DNA of 64,000 nucleotides, taken from Deinococcus hopiensis KR-140 (lineage in GTDB: Bacteria; Deinococcota; Deinococci; Deinococcales; Deinococcaceae). The position numbers and the translations under genes are program-made. Shown here in pieces: positions 10,042 through 18,050 of this stretch; the stretch's first letter is position 1, and the number at the start of each line of letters is the position of its first letter. The stretch lies in contig CALPYF020000001.1 of assembly GCA_943327755.2 (NCBI GenBank), positions 62,001 to 126,000 of the forward strand, written 5' to 3'. Below the pieces are notes generated by a model. The model saw nothing but the letters and a program-made list of their open reading frames with translations. It ran no database searches and was not told the DNA's origin.

Positions 10042-10242
10042 GATTTTGGAGGCGTGCAGACCGGCGGCGGGTGCCCTGCCCACCGCCATCTGCACCGAGG
10101 GGAGTGAGAAACCGCAACAGGACGCACTCCGGCGTGCAGCAGCCGGGCGTGACCTCCACCCGGCTACGGAACAGAGGAGCGTGACCGTGTCCGGTTGTCC
10201 GGGCCACCTCCCTCACCCGCCTGATCCACTGCTCGGAACACG

Positions 10243-10276
10243 AAAAGCCGGGGCGCTCCCGCAGGAACGCCCCGGC
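10243..10276 (-). terminator. rho-independent terminator of tig
   Basis: The stem GCCGGGGCG/CGCCCCGGC (9 bp, 12-base loop) is followed by TTTT on the minus strand, 14 bases beyond the tig stop codon. Confidence 0.85.
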
Positions 10277-10289
10277 CATTCACGCGGGA

Positions 10290-11588
10290 TTACTCCGCGC
10301 TGGTCTCGGTGCTCTCTTCGGTGCTCTCGGCGGCCTCGCTGCCTTCGCTCTTGGCGCCGGACAGCTGGGCGATGGCCTGCTGGAGGCCCTTCTCGCGCAC
10401 GAGGCTGATGTAGTACGAGTTGATGCCGTTCGGCCCGAGCTGCTTGCTCAGCTCGGCCGGGGTCAGGCCGTTGGCCTGCGCCAGGGCGTTCATGGTCTGG
10501 TTGAACTCGGCGTCGCTGACCTGCACCTTCAGGTCCTCGGCCAGCTTCTCCAGCACCAGGTCACGCTTCACGCGGCTCTCGGCGTTCTTGCCCAGGTCGG
10601 CCATGAAGTCGTCCAGCTTGCCCTGCTCCTGCATGAACGCCTCGTACTCGCCCCACTTGACGCCCTGGCGGCCCAGGTCGTCCTTGATCTCTTCGAGCAT
10701 GCCCTCGCGGCGGCGCTCCAGCAGCGCCTGGGGGATGTCGGCTTCCATGCCGTCGACCAGCGAGGTGATGAACTCCTCGCGGCGGGCGGCCTCGCCTTCC
10801 TGCTGCGCGCGGCGCTCCAGTTCACCCTTCAGGTCGGTCCGCAGGCGCTCCAGGGAGTCGAAGTTCAGGCTGCCCGCGAACGCGTCGTCGAGCTCCTGCA
10901 GCTGTTTGGTCTTCACGTCCACGACCTTGACGGTCACGGTGTGCTCGGCGTGCTCGTGGTCGCCGTGGCTGTGCGCGGGCACGGTGATCTCCACGGTGTC
11001 GCCCTTGGTCTTGCCGACCAGCGCGTCACGGACGTGCGCCTCGGCGACGTCCAGGTACACGGGATACGTGCCGCCTTCCTCGCCGTCTTCCTCGATGGTC
11101 ACCTGGTCGCCGGCCTCGATGGGACGCTCGACGCTCTCGAAGGTGGCGTTGCGCTCGCGCAGGTCGTTCAGGGTGCGCTCAAGCACCTCGTCCGTGATCT
11201 CGGGCGCGGCGGCGCTGAGGCTCAGGCCGCTCCAGTCGGCGAGTTTCACTTCGGGGTACGTCTCGCCCTTCACGGTGAACTCGAACGTCTGGCCGCTGGC
11301 CAGGGTCTGCGGCTCGATGCTGGCGTCCACGAGGCTGAGTTTCAGTTCGCGGGCGGCCTGGGTGTAGTGCGTTTCCAGCAGGCGGTCACGGACTTCCTGC
11401 TCGACGTAGCCCTTGCCCACGCGACCTTCGATGACCTTGCGGGGAGCCTTGCCGGGGCGGAAGCCGGGCACGCGCACGTCGCGCGCCAGACCGGCCCACA
11501 CCTGGTCGTAGGCGCGGTTCACTTCGGCGGCGGGCACCGACACCTTGAATTCCACCTTGTTGCCTTCTCTGCTGATCAGCTCTGCCAT
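10290..11588 (-). CDS. tig: trigger factor, ribosome-associated chaperone and peptidyl-prolyl isomerase
   Basis: Trigger factor binds the ribosome exit tunnel and shields nascent chains. The 432-aa length fits the family. The N-terminal ribosome-binding segment contains GFRPGKAPRKVIE near residues 42-54, close to the canonical GFRxGKxP signature. The central FKBP-like PPIase region spans about 150-240 (ERPIEAGDQVTIE...), although an insert with HSHGDHEHAEH is present. A long helical C-terminal domain ends in an acidic Ser/Glu-rich tail. The gene is monocistronic, with its own terminator, and diverges from the flavoprotein gene across a 355-base gap. Confidence 0.95.
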   Translation of the reverse strand: MAELISREGNKVEFKVSVPAAEVNRAYDQVWAGLARDVRVPGFRPGKAPRKVIEGRVGKGYVEQEVRDRLLETHYTQAARELKLSLVDASIEPQTLASGQTFEFTVKGETYPEVKLADWSGLSLSAAAPEITDEVLERTLNDLRERNATFESVERPIEAGDQVTIEEDGEEGGTYPVYLDVAEAHVRDALVGKTKGDTVEITVPAHSHGDHEHAEHTVTVKVVDVKTKQLQELDDAFAGSLNFDSLERLRTDLKGELERRAQQEGEAARREEFITSLVDGMEADIPQALLERRREGMLEEIKDDLGRQGVKWGEYEAFMQEQGKLDDFMADLGKNAESRVKRDLVLEKLAEDLKVQVSDAEFNQTMNALAQANGLTPAELSKQLGPNGINSYYISLVREKGLQQAIAQLSGAKSEGSEAAESTEESTETSAE

Positions 11589-11902
11589 TGGGTCTCCCGT
11601 CTGCGCCGCCTCCGCCCGCCGTCAGGCCCCGATGGGGGTGCGTGCGGGCGTGCGCGGCGCGTTCCTCTGTTGAATCTGCCCTGCCGCTCACCGGCTCCCC
11701 ACCAGTGCGGGGGCCTGGGCGCGACATGCCGCCAAGCATGATAGTGCATTTGCGCGCACCGGGCAGGGGAGGGGTCACGCGACCGCTCCGCCGCGCAGAT
11801 GACCCGTGAGGGCAGGTGCGCCGCCGCGCGGACCCTGCACGGGAGCCGTGCCCCGGCACGCAGTGTCCGGGCTGGGAGTGGCCGTACACTGCTCTGGACG
11901 CC
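11589..11902. other. divergent intergenic region between tig and the CNB-flavoprotein gene
   Basis: About 310 bases without a convincing gene. A TACACT box at 11885-11890 points rightward toward the short upstream ORF at 11903. I could not assign a clear tig promoter. Confidence 0.4.
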
Positions 11903-11947
11903 ATGACCAGACCCACCACCCAGGCCCGCACCGAGGGACGCGCATGA
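11903..11947 (+). other. possible 14-codon upstream ORF coupled to the flavoprotein gene
   Basis: ATG at 11903 opens a 14-codon frame (MTRPTTQARTEGRA) whose TGA overlaps the ATG of the next gene (ATGA). A TACACT box lies 12 bases upstream of its start. It could be a leader that couples translation to the flavoprotein gene, or chance; a GAGGG sequence before the main ATG also gives that gene its own binding site. Confidence 0.35.
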
Positions 11948-13620
11948 TCACGCCGCAGTGCCTGCGGGAGGTGCCACTGTTCGCCGGGCTGGACGCGGCC
12001 CTGCTGGGCGCGGTGGCAGCCGAGTCGGCCGACGTCCGGCTGAACGCGGGCGAGTACCTGATCCGCGAGGGGGACTCGGTCGCGTTCTTCGTGCTGCTCG
12101 AGGGCGAACTGGACGTCACGAAGGACGTCGCGGGCGAGACGCAGGCCGTGGACACCTACGGCCCGGGCGACTCGTTCGGCGAGCTGCCGCTGCTGCTGGG
12201 CACGTCGGCCACCGTGGATCTGCGCGCCCGCACCCCGGTGCGGGTCATGCGGGTGGACGGTCAGGATTTCATGGCGCTGCTGCGCTACTCCGACACCCTG
12301 GCGGGCACTGTCCTGTCGAACATGACGCGCCGCGTGAAGAACCTGCAGCGCGTGGTGCTGGACGCCCCGGCGGCCGTGACGCTGCTGGTGGGCTCGGCGG
12401 ACGACCTGCACTGCTTCGGGCTGCGGGACTTCCTGTCACGCAATCAGGTGGTGTTCCGCTGGCTGGATCCGGGCACCCCCACCCTGGCCTGCGAGATTCC
12501 CACGGGGGTCGAGGCGGGTCCCCTCCCGGCCGTGGTGCTGCCGGATGGCGAGGTCCTTGTCCAGCCCAGCGTGCGGGACCTCGCCCCGCGCGTGGGATTG
12601 CAGGTGGAACCCACCCTGGAGGAATACGACGTGGTGATCGTGGGGGGCGGCCCGGCGGGGCTGGCGGCGGCGGTGTACGGGGCCTCGGAGGGCCTGTGCA
12701 CCCTGCTGATCGAGAAGGAAGCCCCGGGCGGGCAGGCGGGCACGAGCAGCCGCATCGAGAACTACCTGGGTTTCCCGACCGGGCTGTCCGGCGGGGAGCT
12801 GAGCGCGCGGGCGCTGCGGCAGGCGCGCCGCTTCGGGGCGGAGGTGGTCACCACCCGTGAGGTCGCGGCCCTGATCCCGGGGCAGGCGGCCCACGAGGTG
12901 CAGCTCGACGGCGGCACGCGGGTGCGGGCGCGCAGCGTGGTGCTCACCATGGGCGTCGCGTGGCGGGCCCTGCCGCTGCCGGGCACCGAGCGGTTCGTGG
13001 GGCGGGGCGTGTGGTACGGCGCGGCCCGCACCGAGGCGCCCGGCACGCGCGGCAAGGACGTGTACCTGATCGGCGGGGGGAACTCGGCGGGGCAGGCGGC
13101 GATGTTCTTCTCGAACTACGCCCGGCGCGTCTCGCTGCTGATCCGCGCGCCGCACGTCGAGAAGGGCATGTCGCAGTACCTGATCGACCAGCTGCGCGCC
13201 AAGGACAACGTGCGCATCTGCGAGTGCTGCGAGGTCACGGCCCTGCACGGCGACTCTCACCTGAAGGCCCTGACCGTGCACCACTCCGATACCGGCGAGG
13301 ACGAGCACGTGGAGACCGACTCGCTGTTCGTGCTGATCGGCGCGGACGCCCGCACCGACTGGCTGGGCGGCGTGCTGCTGCGCGACGAACGCGGCTACGT
13401 CTGCTCGGGCCTGGATCTGGCGCCGCAGGGCGCGTGGCCCCTCAGGCGTGACCCCTTCCCGCTGGAGACCAGCGTGCCCGGCGTGTTCGTGGCCGGGGAC
13501 GTGCGGCGCGGCTCGGTCAAGCGCGTGGCGAGCAGCGTCGGCGAGGGCAGCATGAGCATCGCCCTGGTGCACCAGTTCCTCGCGCTGGGTGACGGGCGGG
13601 CGGACGGCGGGCGCGGGTAG
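11944..13620 (+). CDS. cyclic-nucleotide-binding domain fused to a thioredoxin-reductase-like flavoprotein
   Basis: The 558-aa protein has three parts. Residues ~8-125 form a cyclic-nucleotide-binding beta-barrel (GEYLIREGDS, GDSFGELPLLLG). Residues ~140-220 look thioredoxin-like but lack a CxxC pair. Residues ~228-550 form a TrxR-like oxidoreductase with an FAD motif (GGGPAGL, 234-240), an NAD(P)H motif (GGGNSAGQA) and a terminal FAD segment (GVFVAGDVR). The CxxC that TrxR uses sits where this protein has GVWYGAARTEA, so it is unlikely to reduce thioredoxin by the normal route; related fused flavoproteins also lack it. The role is unknown, perhaps ligand-controlled redox signalling. A GAGGG sequence lies 6 bases before the ATG. 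Confidence 0.85.
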   Translation: MITPQCLREVPLFAGLDAALLGAVAAESADVRLNAGEYLIREGDSVAFFVLLEGELDVTKDVAGETQAVDTYGPGDSFGELPLLLGTSATVDLRARTPVRVMRVDGQDFMALLRYSDTLAGTVLSNMTRRVKNLQRVVLDAPAAVTLLVGSADDLHCFGLRDFLSRNQVVFRWLDPGTPTLACEIPTGVEAGPLPAVVLPDGEVLVQPSVRDLAPRVGLQVEPTLEEYDVVIVGGGPAGLAAAVYGASEGLCTLLIEKEAPGGQAGTSSRIENYLGFPTGLSGGELSARALRQARRFGAEVVTTREVAALIPGQAAHEVQLDGGTRVRARSVVLTMGVAWRALPLPGTERFVGRGVWYGAARTEAPGTRGKDVYLIGGGNSAGQAAMFFSNYARRVSLLIRAPHVEKGMSQYLIDQLRAKDNVRICECCEVTALHGDSHLKALTVHHSDTGEDEHVETDSLFVLIGADARTDWLGGVLLRDERGYVCSGLDLAPQGAWPLRRDPFPLETSVPGVFVAGDVRRGSVKRVASSVGEGSMSIALVHQFLALGDGRADGGRG

Positions 13621-13625
13621 GCATC

Positions 13626-13649
13626 AAAAAAAGCTCGCCTGAGCGAGCT
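13626..13649 (-). terminator. terminator downstream of tRNA-Leu
   Basis: AGCTCGC/GCGAGCT (7-bp stem, 4-base loop) is followed by seven T residues on the minus strand, directly beyond the tRNA-Leu CCA end. Confidence 0.9.
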
Positions 13650-13652
13650 GTG

Positions 13653-13738
<86 letters not shown>

Positions 13739-13756
13739 ACGCTGGTAGGTTCTGCT

Positions 13757-13794
13757 GAAATGAAAGCCGGCCCTGGGCTGATGCCTGGGGCCGG
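13757..13794 (-). terminator. hairpin between tRNA-His and tRNA-Leu
   Basis: CCGGCCC and GGGCCGG form a 7-bp stem on the minus strand, followed by CTTTCATTTC. It could terminate tRNA-His or serve as a processing site. Confidence 0.5.
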
Positions 13795-13804
13795 GATTTC
13801 GGTG

Positions 13805-13882
13805 TGGGGTGGATTATGGGATTTGAACCCACGACCTCCGCTTCCACAGAGCGGCGCTCTAACCGGCTGAGCTAAACCCACC
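13805..13882 (-). tRNA. tRNA-His (anticodon GUG)
   Basis: The acceptor strands GTGGGTT and AATCCAC pair, with an extra G at position -1 opposite the discriminator C, which is the identity signature of tRNA-His. The anticodon loop CTGTGGA gives GUG, and an encoded CCA follows. The D-arm (AGCTCAGCCGGTTAGAGC) and T-arm are canonical. Confidence 0.96.
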
Positions 13883-13917
13883 ACGCTGGCCTACGTCCTG
13901 TCAGGCCCACACAGATT

Positions 13918-13968
13918 AAAGGCAGCGGCGCCACCTGTCAATCCCACGTGGGCAACAGGTGGCGCCGC
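13918..13968 (-). terminator. strong hairpin terminator of the cupredoxin gene
   Basis: A perfect 14-bp stem (GCGGCGCCACCTGT with ACAGGTGGCGCCGC) encloses a 16-base loop that itself contains CCCACGTGGG, followed by TGCCTTTAATC on the minus strand. Confidence 0.8.
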
Positions 13969-13974
13969 CGGGGG

Positions 13975-14424
13975 TCACTTGACCGTGACGGTGCCCTTCA
14001 TGCCGCCCTCGTAATGGCCGGGTTCGTGGCAGGCCATCTCGAAGGTGCCGGTCTTGGCGGGCGTGAAGCTCAGCGTGGCGGACTGCCCGGGTTTCAGGGC
14101 CACCTCAATGAACTTGCCGGTCACGGCCTTCCCGGCGATCTTCAGCGAGGTGTCCCTGCTGGCCAGCCAGATGGAGTTCTTTTCCATGTAGGCGTCCCAC
14201 GCGTTCTCTCCCCTGGGCAGCACCTTGGGTTTGGCGTACAGCTGGAACTCGTGGTCGGCCTTGCCGGTGTTCTTCAGCGTGATCGTGACCTTCTGTCCAG
14301 CTTTCAGGCTGAGGTTCATGGGCATGAACATCATCTCGGACATGCGGACCGTGACGGCCTGCGTTCCGGCGGCGTGAACGAGGCTGGTGGAGGCGAGGAG
14401 GGCCAGCAGGGTCAGGTGTTTCAT
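13975..14424 (-). CDS. exported plastocyanin-like cupredoxin
   Basis: The 149-aa protein has a clear signal peptide (residues 1-18, cleaved after VHA) and a single cupredoxin fold. Likely copper ligands are His58 (ADHEF) and the C-terminal set Cys132, His137 and Met142 (ACHEPGHYEGGMKG), which is the type 1 pattern. A small blue-copper protein next to a ba3 oxidase operon is a plausible electron carrier or copper-delivery protein, but that is inference. It is transcribed alone, after the oxidase operon terminator. Confidence 0.85.
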   Translation of the reverse strand: MKHLTLLALLASTSLVHAAGTQAVTVRMSEMMFMPMNLSLKAGQKVTITLKNTGKADHEFQLYAKPKVLPRGENAWDAYMEKNSIWLASRDTSLKIAGKAVTGKFIEVALKPGQSATLSFTPAKTGTFEMACHEPGHYEGGMKGTVTVK

Positions 14425-14537
14425 GGGTCTCCCGGGGACGAAGCGGGCGCGTCCCTGCCTTACTGGGCAGGGTGTCCGGCTGGGTCGCCCGGAGTGTAGG
14501 CCTGCCCGTCCGGGCAGGGGATGCGCCCAGGATGAGA

Positions 14538-14568
14538 GCGGCCCACCCCCGTTCAGGGGCAGGGCCGC
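14538..14568 (-). terminator. terminator of the ba3 oxidase operon
   Basis: GCGGCCC/GGGCCGC with an inner CCCC/GGGG stem forms a hairpin a few bases beyond the cytochrome c stop codon, followed by TCTCATCC on the minus strand. Confidence 0.65.
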
Positions 14569-14574
14569 GTGCGG

Positions 14575-15009
14575 TCACTGGAGGGTCTTCACGTACGCCT
14601 GGATGGCGTCCAGCTGCGCGTCGCCGGGGGGGGCGCCGTCCAGGCCGGTGGTGGCGAAGCGGGGCATCACGACGCCCAGCGTGCGGCCTTCCGGGGCCTT
14701 TCCGTCCAGCACTGCGTGCCGGAAATCGGCGGCGCTCCAGCCGCCCACGACCTTCAGGGCGGGGCCGACCGCGCCCTCGGCCTTCGCGCCGTGGCAGCCG
14801 GCGCAGTTCCCGGCGTACAGGACGCTGCCGTCCGGGGTGGCGGCGCTGCTGGCCGCCGCGACGACCGCGCCGCTGCCCGTGCCCGCCAGGCGGTGCCCGA
14901 CCCCGTACGAGCCGGCGCCCAGCGCCGCGCCCAGCACCAGCAGCCCCACGAAGCCCGCGATCTGCCCCGGCGTGAACCAGCCCCCGTGTGCCTCGTTCAT
15001 GCCGCTCAC
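14575..15009 (-). CDS. membrane-anchored cytochrome c
   Basis: The 144-aa protein has one N-terminal membrane anchor (about residues 16-40) and a monohaem c domain with the CAGCH motif. The axial Met probably lies in VVMPRFATTG. It would face the periplasm and deliver electrons to the CuA centre of the oxidase encoded upstream. The GTG start overlaps the oxidase subunit I stop (GTGA); an ATG nine bases downstream with GGTGAG before it is an equally plausible start. It is the last gene of the CBS-coxIIa-II-I-cyt c operon. Confidence 0.88.
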   Translation of the reverse strand: MSGMNEAHGGWFTPGQIAGFVGLLVLGAALGAGSYGVGHRLAGTGSGAVVAAASSAATPDGSVLYAGNCAGCHGAKAEGAVGPALKVVGGWSAADFRHAVLDGKAPEGRTLGVVMPRFATTGLDGAPPGDAQLDAIQAYVKTLQ

Positions 15010-16736
15010 CAGAGCCTCTGGCCGGGAATGAACTGGTAGTTCGCCAGCATCGGCGCGATGACCGGGCCGTACACCAGGATCACCAGCACGAGGGCCGCGA
15101 ACGTCAGGGCCAGCAGCGGCTCGGTGCGGCGCACCAGGGGGCTCGCCCCGGCCAGGGTTTCCCCGGCGGCGCTGATGGCCTCACTGGTGGGGATCGGGGT
15201 GCTTTCCGGGTCGTCCACCCGCCGGGAGAGCAGCGTGCGCCACAGCACCGCGTAGAAGAGGATGGCCGCGACGAACAGCACGATGCCGCTGGCCGCCGTG
15301 ATCGCCTTCGGAAGACCGAGGTGCATGGCGTCGTACACCGCCTGCTGCGCCGAGGCGCTCACCTGCGCGCGCCGGGGCACGCCCGCCAGGCCCTGCCAGT
15401 GCATGCCGAGCGCGAAGAGCATCATGCCCGTGAACCACCACCACACCGACGCCAGCGCTGTTCGGGGCGACGCGAGCCGCTTGCCGGTCAGGTGCGGGAC
15501 CAGCCAGAACATCACGCCCATGAACGTCAGGGTGGTCGCGGTCCCGACCGTGATGTGGAAGTGCCCCGGAATCCACGCGGTGTTGTGCACCACGGGCGAG
15601 AAGGCCATGGAGGCGTTCACGATGCCGCCCGCCCCGCCGAAGATGAACGACACCATGGCGAGCACCTGCGCGGTCATGCTGGCGTTCCCCCACGGCAGGC
15701 GGCGCACCCAGCCGATCAGGCCCCGGCCCCCCTGGGCGCGGGCGGCGTCCTCCAGCGACGCGGCGGCGCTGAACGCGGTCAGCAGGCTGGGCACCGCGAC
15801 CAGGAACGTCAGGAACATGTGGATGATCTTCCAGCTGTTCTGCACGTTCGGATCCGCGTACTGGTGATGCAGGCCCACGGGCACGCTGAACACCAGGAAC
15901 ATCGCGAACGCCAGGCGCGTCAGGCCCTCGCTGGCCATGCGGCCACCCGCCTGCCGCGGCAGGAACGCGTACCACGAGATGTACGCCGGCAGCAGCCAGA
16001 AGTACACGATGGGGTGCCCCGTCCACCAGAACAGCGTGCGGGCCAGCAGCGGGTCCACGCCGCGGGTCAGGCCCAGCGACCAGGGGATCAGCATGACCAC
16101 GACCTCGACGACCAGGCCCAGCGCCGCCACGACCCACATCAGCCACGTGGCGACGCTCATGTACGTCACGACGGGCGTCACGCGGCCCGGGTGGGCGCGT
16201 TTCCAGGCCAGCCACAGCCACACGACCTGCCCGGCCACCAGCAGGCTCGCGGCGACCATCACGGCCGCGCCGATGTAGAACACCGGGCTGCCCTCCAGCG
16301 GCGGGTAGAAGGTGTACAGCACCGTCGCGTCGTTCGTCAGCAGGGGCACGGCGGCCGTGAGCAGCCCCGCGGTCATGGTCAGGTACGTGAACCACGCAAA
16401 GCGCATGTTCGGGCGGACGTTCAGGTCCCGCACCGGTAGGTACAGCATCCAGCCACTGATGAAGAACTGCGTGAACACCAGTGCGTTCAGCACGCCGTGC
16501 AGCGTCAGGCCCTGGTAGTACGACTTGATCAGGACCTTCAGCAGGGGGTAGTCATACACGTTGATGCCGCCGTAGTTCAGCGCCTGCAGCGGCCCCAGCA
16601 GCACGCCGATCATCAGGGCGATGAAGGCGGTCACGGCGTAGTACTGCGTGAGCTTCTTGAGGCTGCTCAGCGTGGCGGCGTCCAGGCCCGGCAGCGCCGC
16701 GCTGGGGGCCGACTGGGAGGGAAGGGCGGTGGTCAC
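15006..16736 (-). CDS. cytochrome c oxidase subunit I, ba3 (B) type
   Basis: This 576-aa multi-span haem-copper oxidase subunit reduces O2 to water and pumps protons. Metal ligands are readable: His in TLHGVLNALVF (low-spin haem), WWTGHPIVYFWLLPAY (CuB His and the cross-linked Tyr), GLHHQYADPN (the other two CuB His) and WIPGHFHITVG (haem ligands). The combination with subunit IIa and the YQGLTLHG signature points to the Thermus-like B family with high oxygen affinity. The GTG start overlaps the subunit II stop (GTGA). Confidence 0.95.
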   Translation of the reverse strand: MTTALPSQSAPSAALPGLDAATLSSLKKLTQYYAVTAFIALMIGVLLGPLQALNYGGINVYDYPLLKVLIKSYYQGLTLHGVLNALVFTQFFISGWMLYLPVRDLNVRPNMRFAWFTYLTMTAGLLTAAVPLLTNDATVLYTFYPPLEGSPVFYIGAAVMVAASLLVAGQVVWLWLAWKRAHPGRVTPVVTYMSVATWLMWVVAALGLVVEVVVMLIPWSLGLTRGVDPLLARTLFWWTGHPIVYFWLLPAYISWYAFLPRQAGGRMASEGLTRLAFAMFLVFSVPVGLHHQYADPNVQNSWKIIHMFLTFLVAVPSLLTAFSAAASLEDAARAQGGRGLIGWVRRLPWGNASMTAQVLAMVSFIFGGAGGIVNASMAFSPVVHNTAWIPGHFHITVGTATTLTFMGVMFWLVPHLTGKRLASPRTALASVWWWFTGMMLFALGMHWQGLAGVPRRAQVSASAQQAVYDAMHLGLPKAITAASGIVLFVAAILFYAVLWRTLLSRRVDDPESTPIPTSEAISAAGETLAGASPLVRRTEPLLALTFAALVLVILVYGPVIAPMLANYQFIPGQRLW

Positions 16737-17329
16737 TGGGTCTCCTTGGCGCCTGTGGCAGGCGGATCGACCACGAAGCGGGTGATCATGTTGTGATGCC
16801 CCACCCCGCAGTACTCGTTGCAGATGGCGTGCTGCTCACCCGGGTGGCGGAACGTGACGGTCAGGGAGGCGACGTGCCCGGGCAGGATCTCGGCGTTGAT
16901 GTTCGTGCCGGTCACCTCGAACCCGTGCGCGACGTCGGTCGCGGTGACGTGCAGCGTGACCGGCACGCCCGCCGGGACGCGCAGCACCGCCGGCTGGAAC
17001 GTGAAGTTCCCCGCCACGATGTACGCGTCCAGGGTGCCCTGATCGTTCAGAAGGGGCTGCCCGGCCGCGTCCACGACCAGGCCCGGTTTCGCGAAGGGCG
17101 TCGCGGCCAGATTCTTCGGATCCACACGGCCCCGGACGATGGGCCCGTCGTGGGCATGTCCGCTGCCCGCGTCCAGCAGGGGGTAGGTGCCGCTGACCAC
17201 GCTGGCCAGCACGCCCACGAACAGCAGCGCCGTCATGACCGCCGCCACGCCCAGCCACGCGGTCTCGTAGCGTTCCAGCGCGTGGTGGTCCAGCCGGGCG
17301 GGCGGGGCGGATTCAGGAGCGCGGCTCAT
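16733..17329 (-). CDS. cytochrome c oxidase subunit II with CuA centre, ba3 type
   Basis: The 198-aa protein has a single N-terminal membrane helix (~25-48) and a periplasmic cupredoxin domain. The CuA ligands are all present: His135 (DVAHGF), Cys170, Glu172 (backbone), Cys174, His178 and Met181 in CNEYCGVGHHNM. It accepts electrons from cytochrome c and passes them to subunit I. The start ATG lies one base after the TGA of the tiny subunit IIa gene. The short form, without a second membrane helix, fits B-family oxidases. Confidence 0.93.
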   Translation of the reverse strand: MSRAPESAPPARLDHHALERYETAWLGVAAVMTALLFVGVLASVVSGTYPLLDAGSGHAHDGPIVRGRVDPKNLAATPFAKPGLVVDAAGQPLLNDQGTLDAYIVAGNFTFQPAVLRVPAGVPVTLHVTATDVAHGFEVTGTNINAEILPGHVASLTVTFRHPGEQHAICNEYCGVGHHNMITRFVVDPPATGAKETQ

Positions 17330-17330
17330 G

Positions 17331-17462
17331 TCAGGCCCGCCCCTGCAGGACACCCAGCGCCAGCATCCACAGGCTCAGGATGCTCAGCACCAGGGTGATC
17401 ACCACGACCAGCGCGCCGCGCGGGGCCTCGCCGCCTTCCTGCGGGTGGTGCGGGCCGCTCAC
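17331..17462 (-). CDS. cytochrome c oxidase subunit IIa, 43-aa single-helix protein
   Basis: This very short gene encodes 43 residues: a polar N-terminus (MSGPHHPQEGGEAPRG) and one transmembrane helix (ALVVVITLVLSILSLWMLAL) ending in GVLQGRA. In the ba3 oxidase of Thermus the single-helix subunit IIa fills the place of the second helix that subunit II lacks, and its gene lies directly before subunit II, exactly as here. The GTG start overlaps the CBS gene stop (GTGA). Confidence 0.88.
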   Translation of the reverse strand: MSGPHHPQEGGEAPRGALVVVITLVLSILSLWMLALGVLQGRA

Positions 17463-17908
17463 GCCTGCGCCTCCGGGCCACTGGCGGCACCGGGCTTGAG
17501 TCCGTCCTCGTACGCGTAGTCGCGCAGCACGTCACTGACGGTCACGACGCCCACCACGCGCCGCTGGGCGTCCACGACCGGCAGGGCGCCCACCCGGTGG
17601 GTGAGCATGGTGTGCGCCGCGTCGCGGGCGTCCGCGTCGGGACGGGTCGTGAGCACCGAGCGGCGCATCACATCCGCCACGGACACGGCCGCCAGTCGCG
17701 TCGTGGCTTCCCAGGGGGACAGGCTGGACACGCGGCTGGGCATCGCCTCGCGCACGTCGCGGTCGGTCACGATGCCCACGAGCGCCGCGCCGTCCATCAC
17801 CGGCAGGCGGCGGATGCCGCGCGAGCGCATCAGGTGCGCCGCGTCCGGCAGGGACAGGGTGGGGGCCGCCGTGATCACCGGGGCCGTCATCAGATCAAGT
17901 ACTCGCAT
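17459..17908 (-). CDS. tandem CBS-domain protein, first gene of the oxidase operon
   Basis: The 149-aa protein consists of two CBS motifs (about residues 7-60 and 78-135, for example IRRLPVMDGAALVGIVTDRDV and VGALPVVDAQRRVVGVVTVSDVL), which form one Bateman module that usually senses adenine nucleotides or NAD. A GGAGGTG Shine-Dalgarno sequence lies 4-5 bases before the ATG. Its stop overlaps subunit IIa, so it is translated with the ba3 oxidase. An energy-charge sensor linked to respiration is an attractive but untested idea. Confidence 0.88.
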   Translation of the reverse strand: MRVLDLMTAPVITAAPTLSLPDAAHLMRSRGIRRLPVMDGAALVGIVTDRDVREAMPSRVSSLSPWEATTRLAAVSVADVMRRSVLTTRPDADARDAAHTMLTHRVGALPVVDAQRRVVGVVTVSDVLRDYAYEDGLKPGAASGPEAQA

Positions 17909-17940
17909 GGAACACCTCCATGCCGTGAGGGTCCAGTGAG

Positions 17941-17961
17941 GGCATTACGAAGGCATTACGA
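17941..17961 (-). promoter_or_regulatory. two direct repeats with 11-bp period upstream of the CBS/oxidase operon
   Basis: On the minus strand TCGTAATGCC occurs twice with an 11-bp period, about 35-60 bases upstream of the CBS gene. SARP-family activators bind direct repeats with this period next to a -10 box, and a SARP/BTAD-like gene is the immediate upstream neighbour (18051-18854). A weak -10 candidate (GACCCT) follows about 8 bases after the second repeat. Confidence 0.5.
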
Positions 17962-18050
17962 CCCGCTCGGCCCCACTTCAGGCCGTCTGGGCGCGGCAGC
18001 AGCGAGGGCCCCGGCGGTGACCAGGGCCCTTCATCCAGCCTGCCTGTCCG

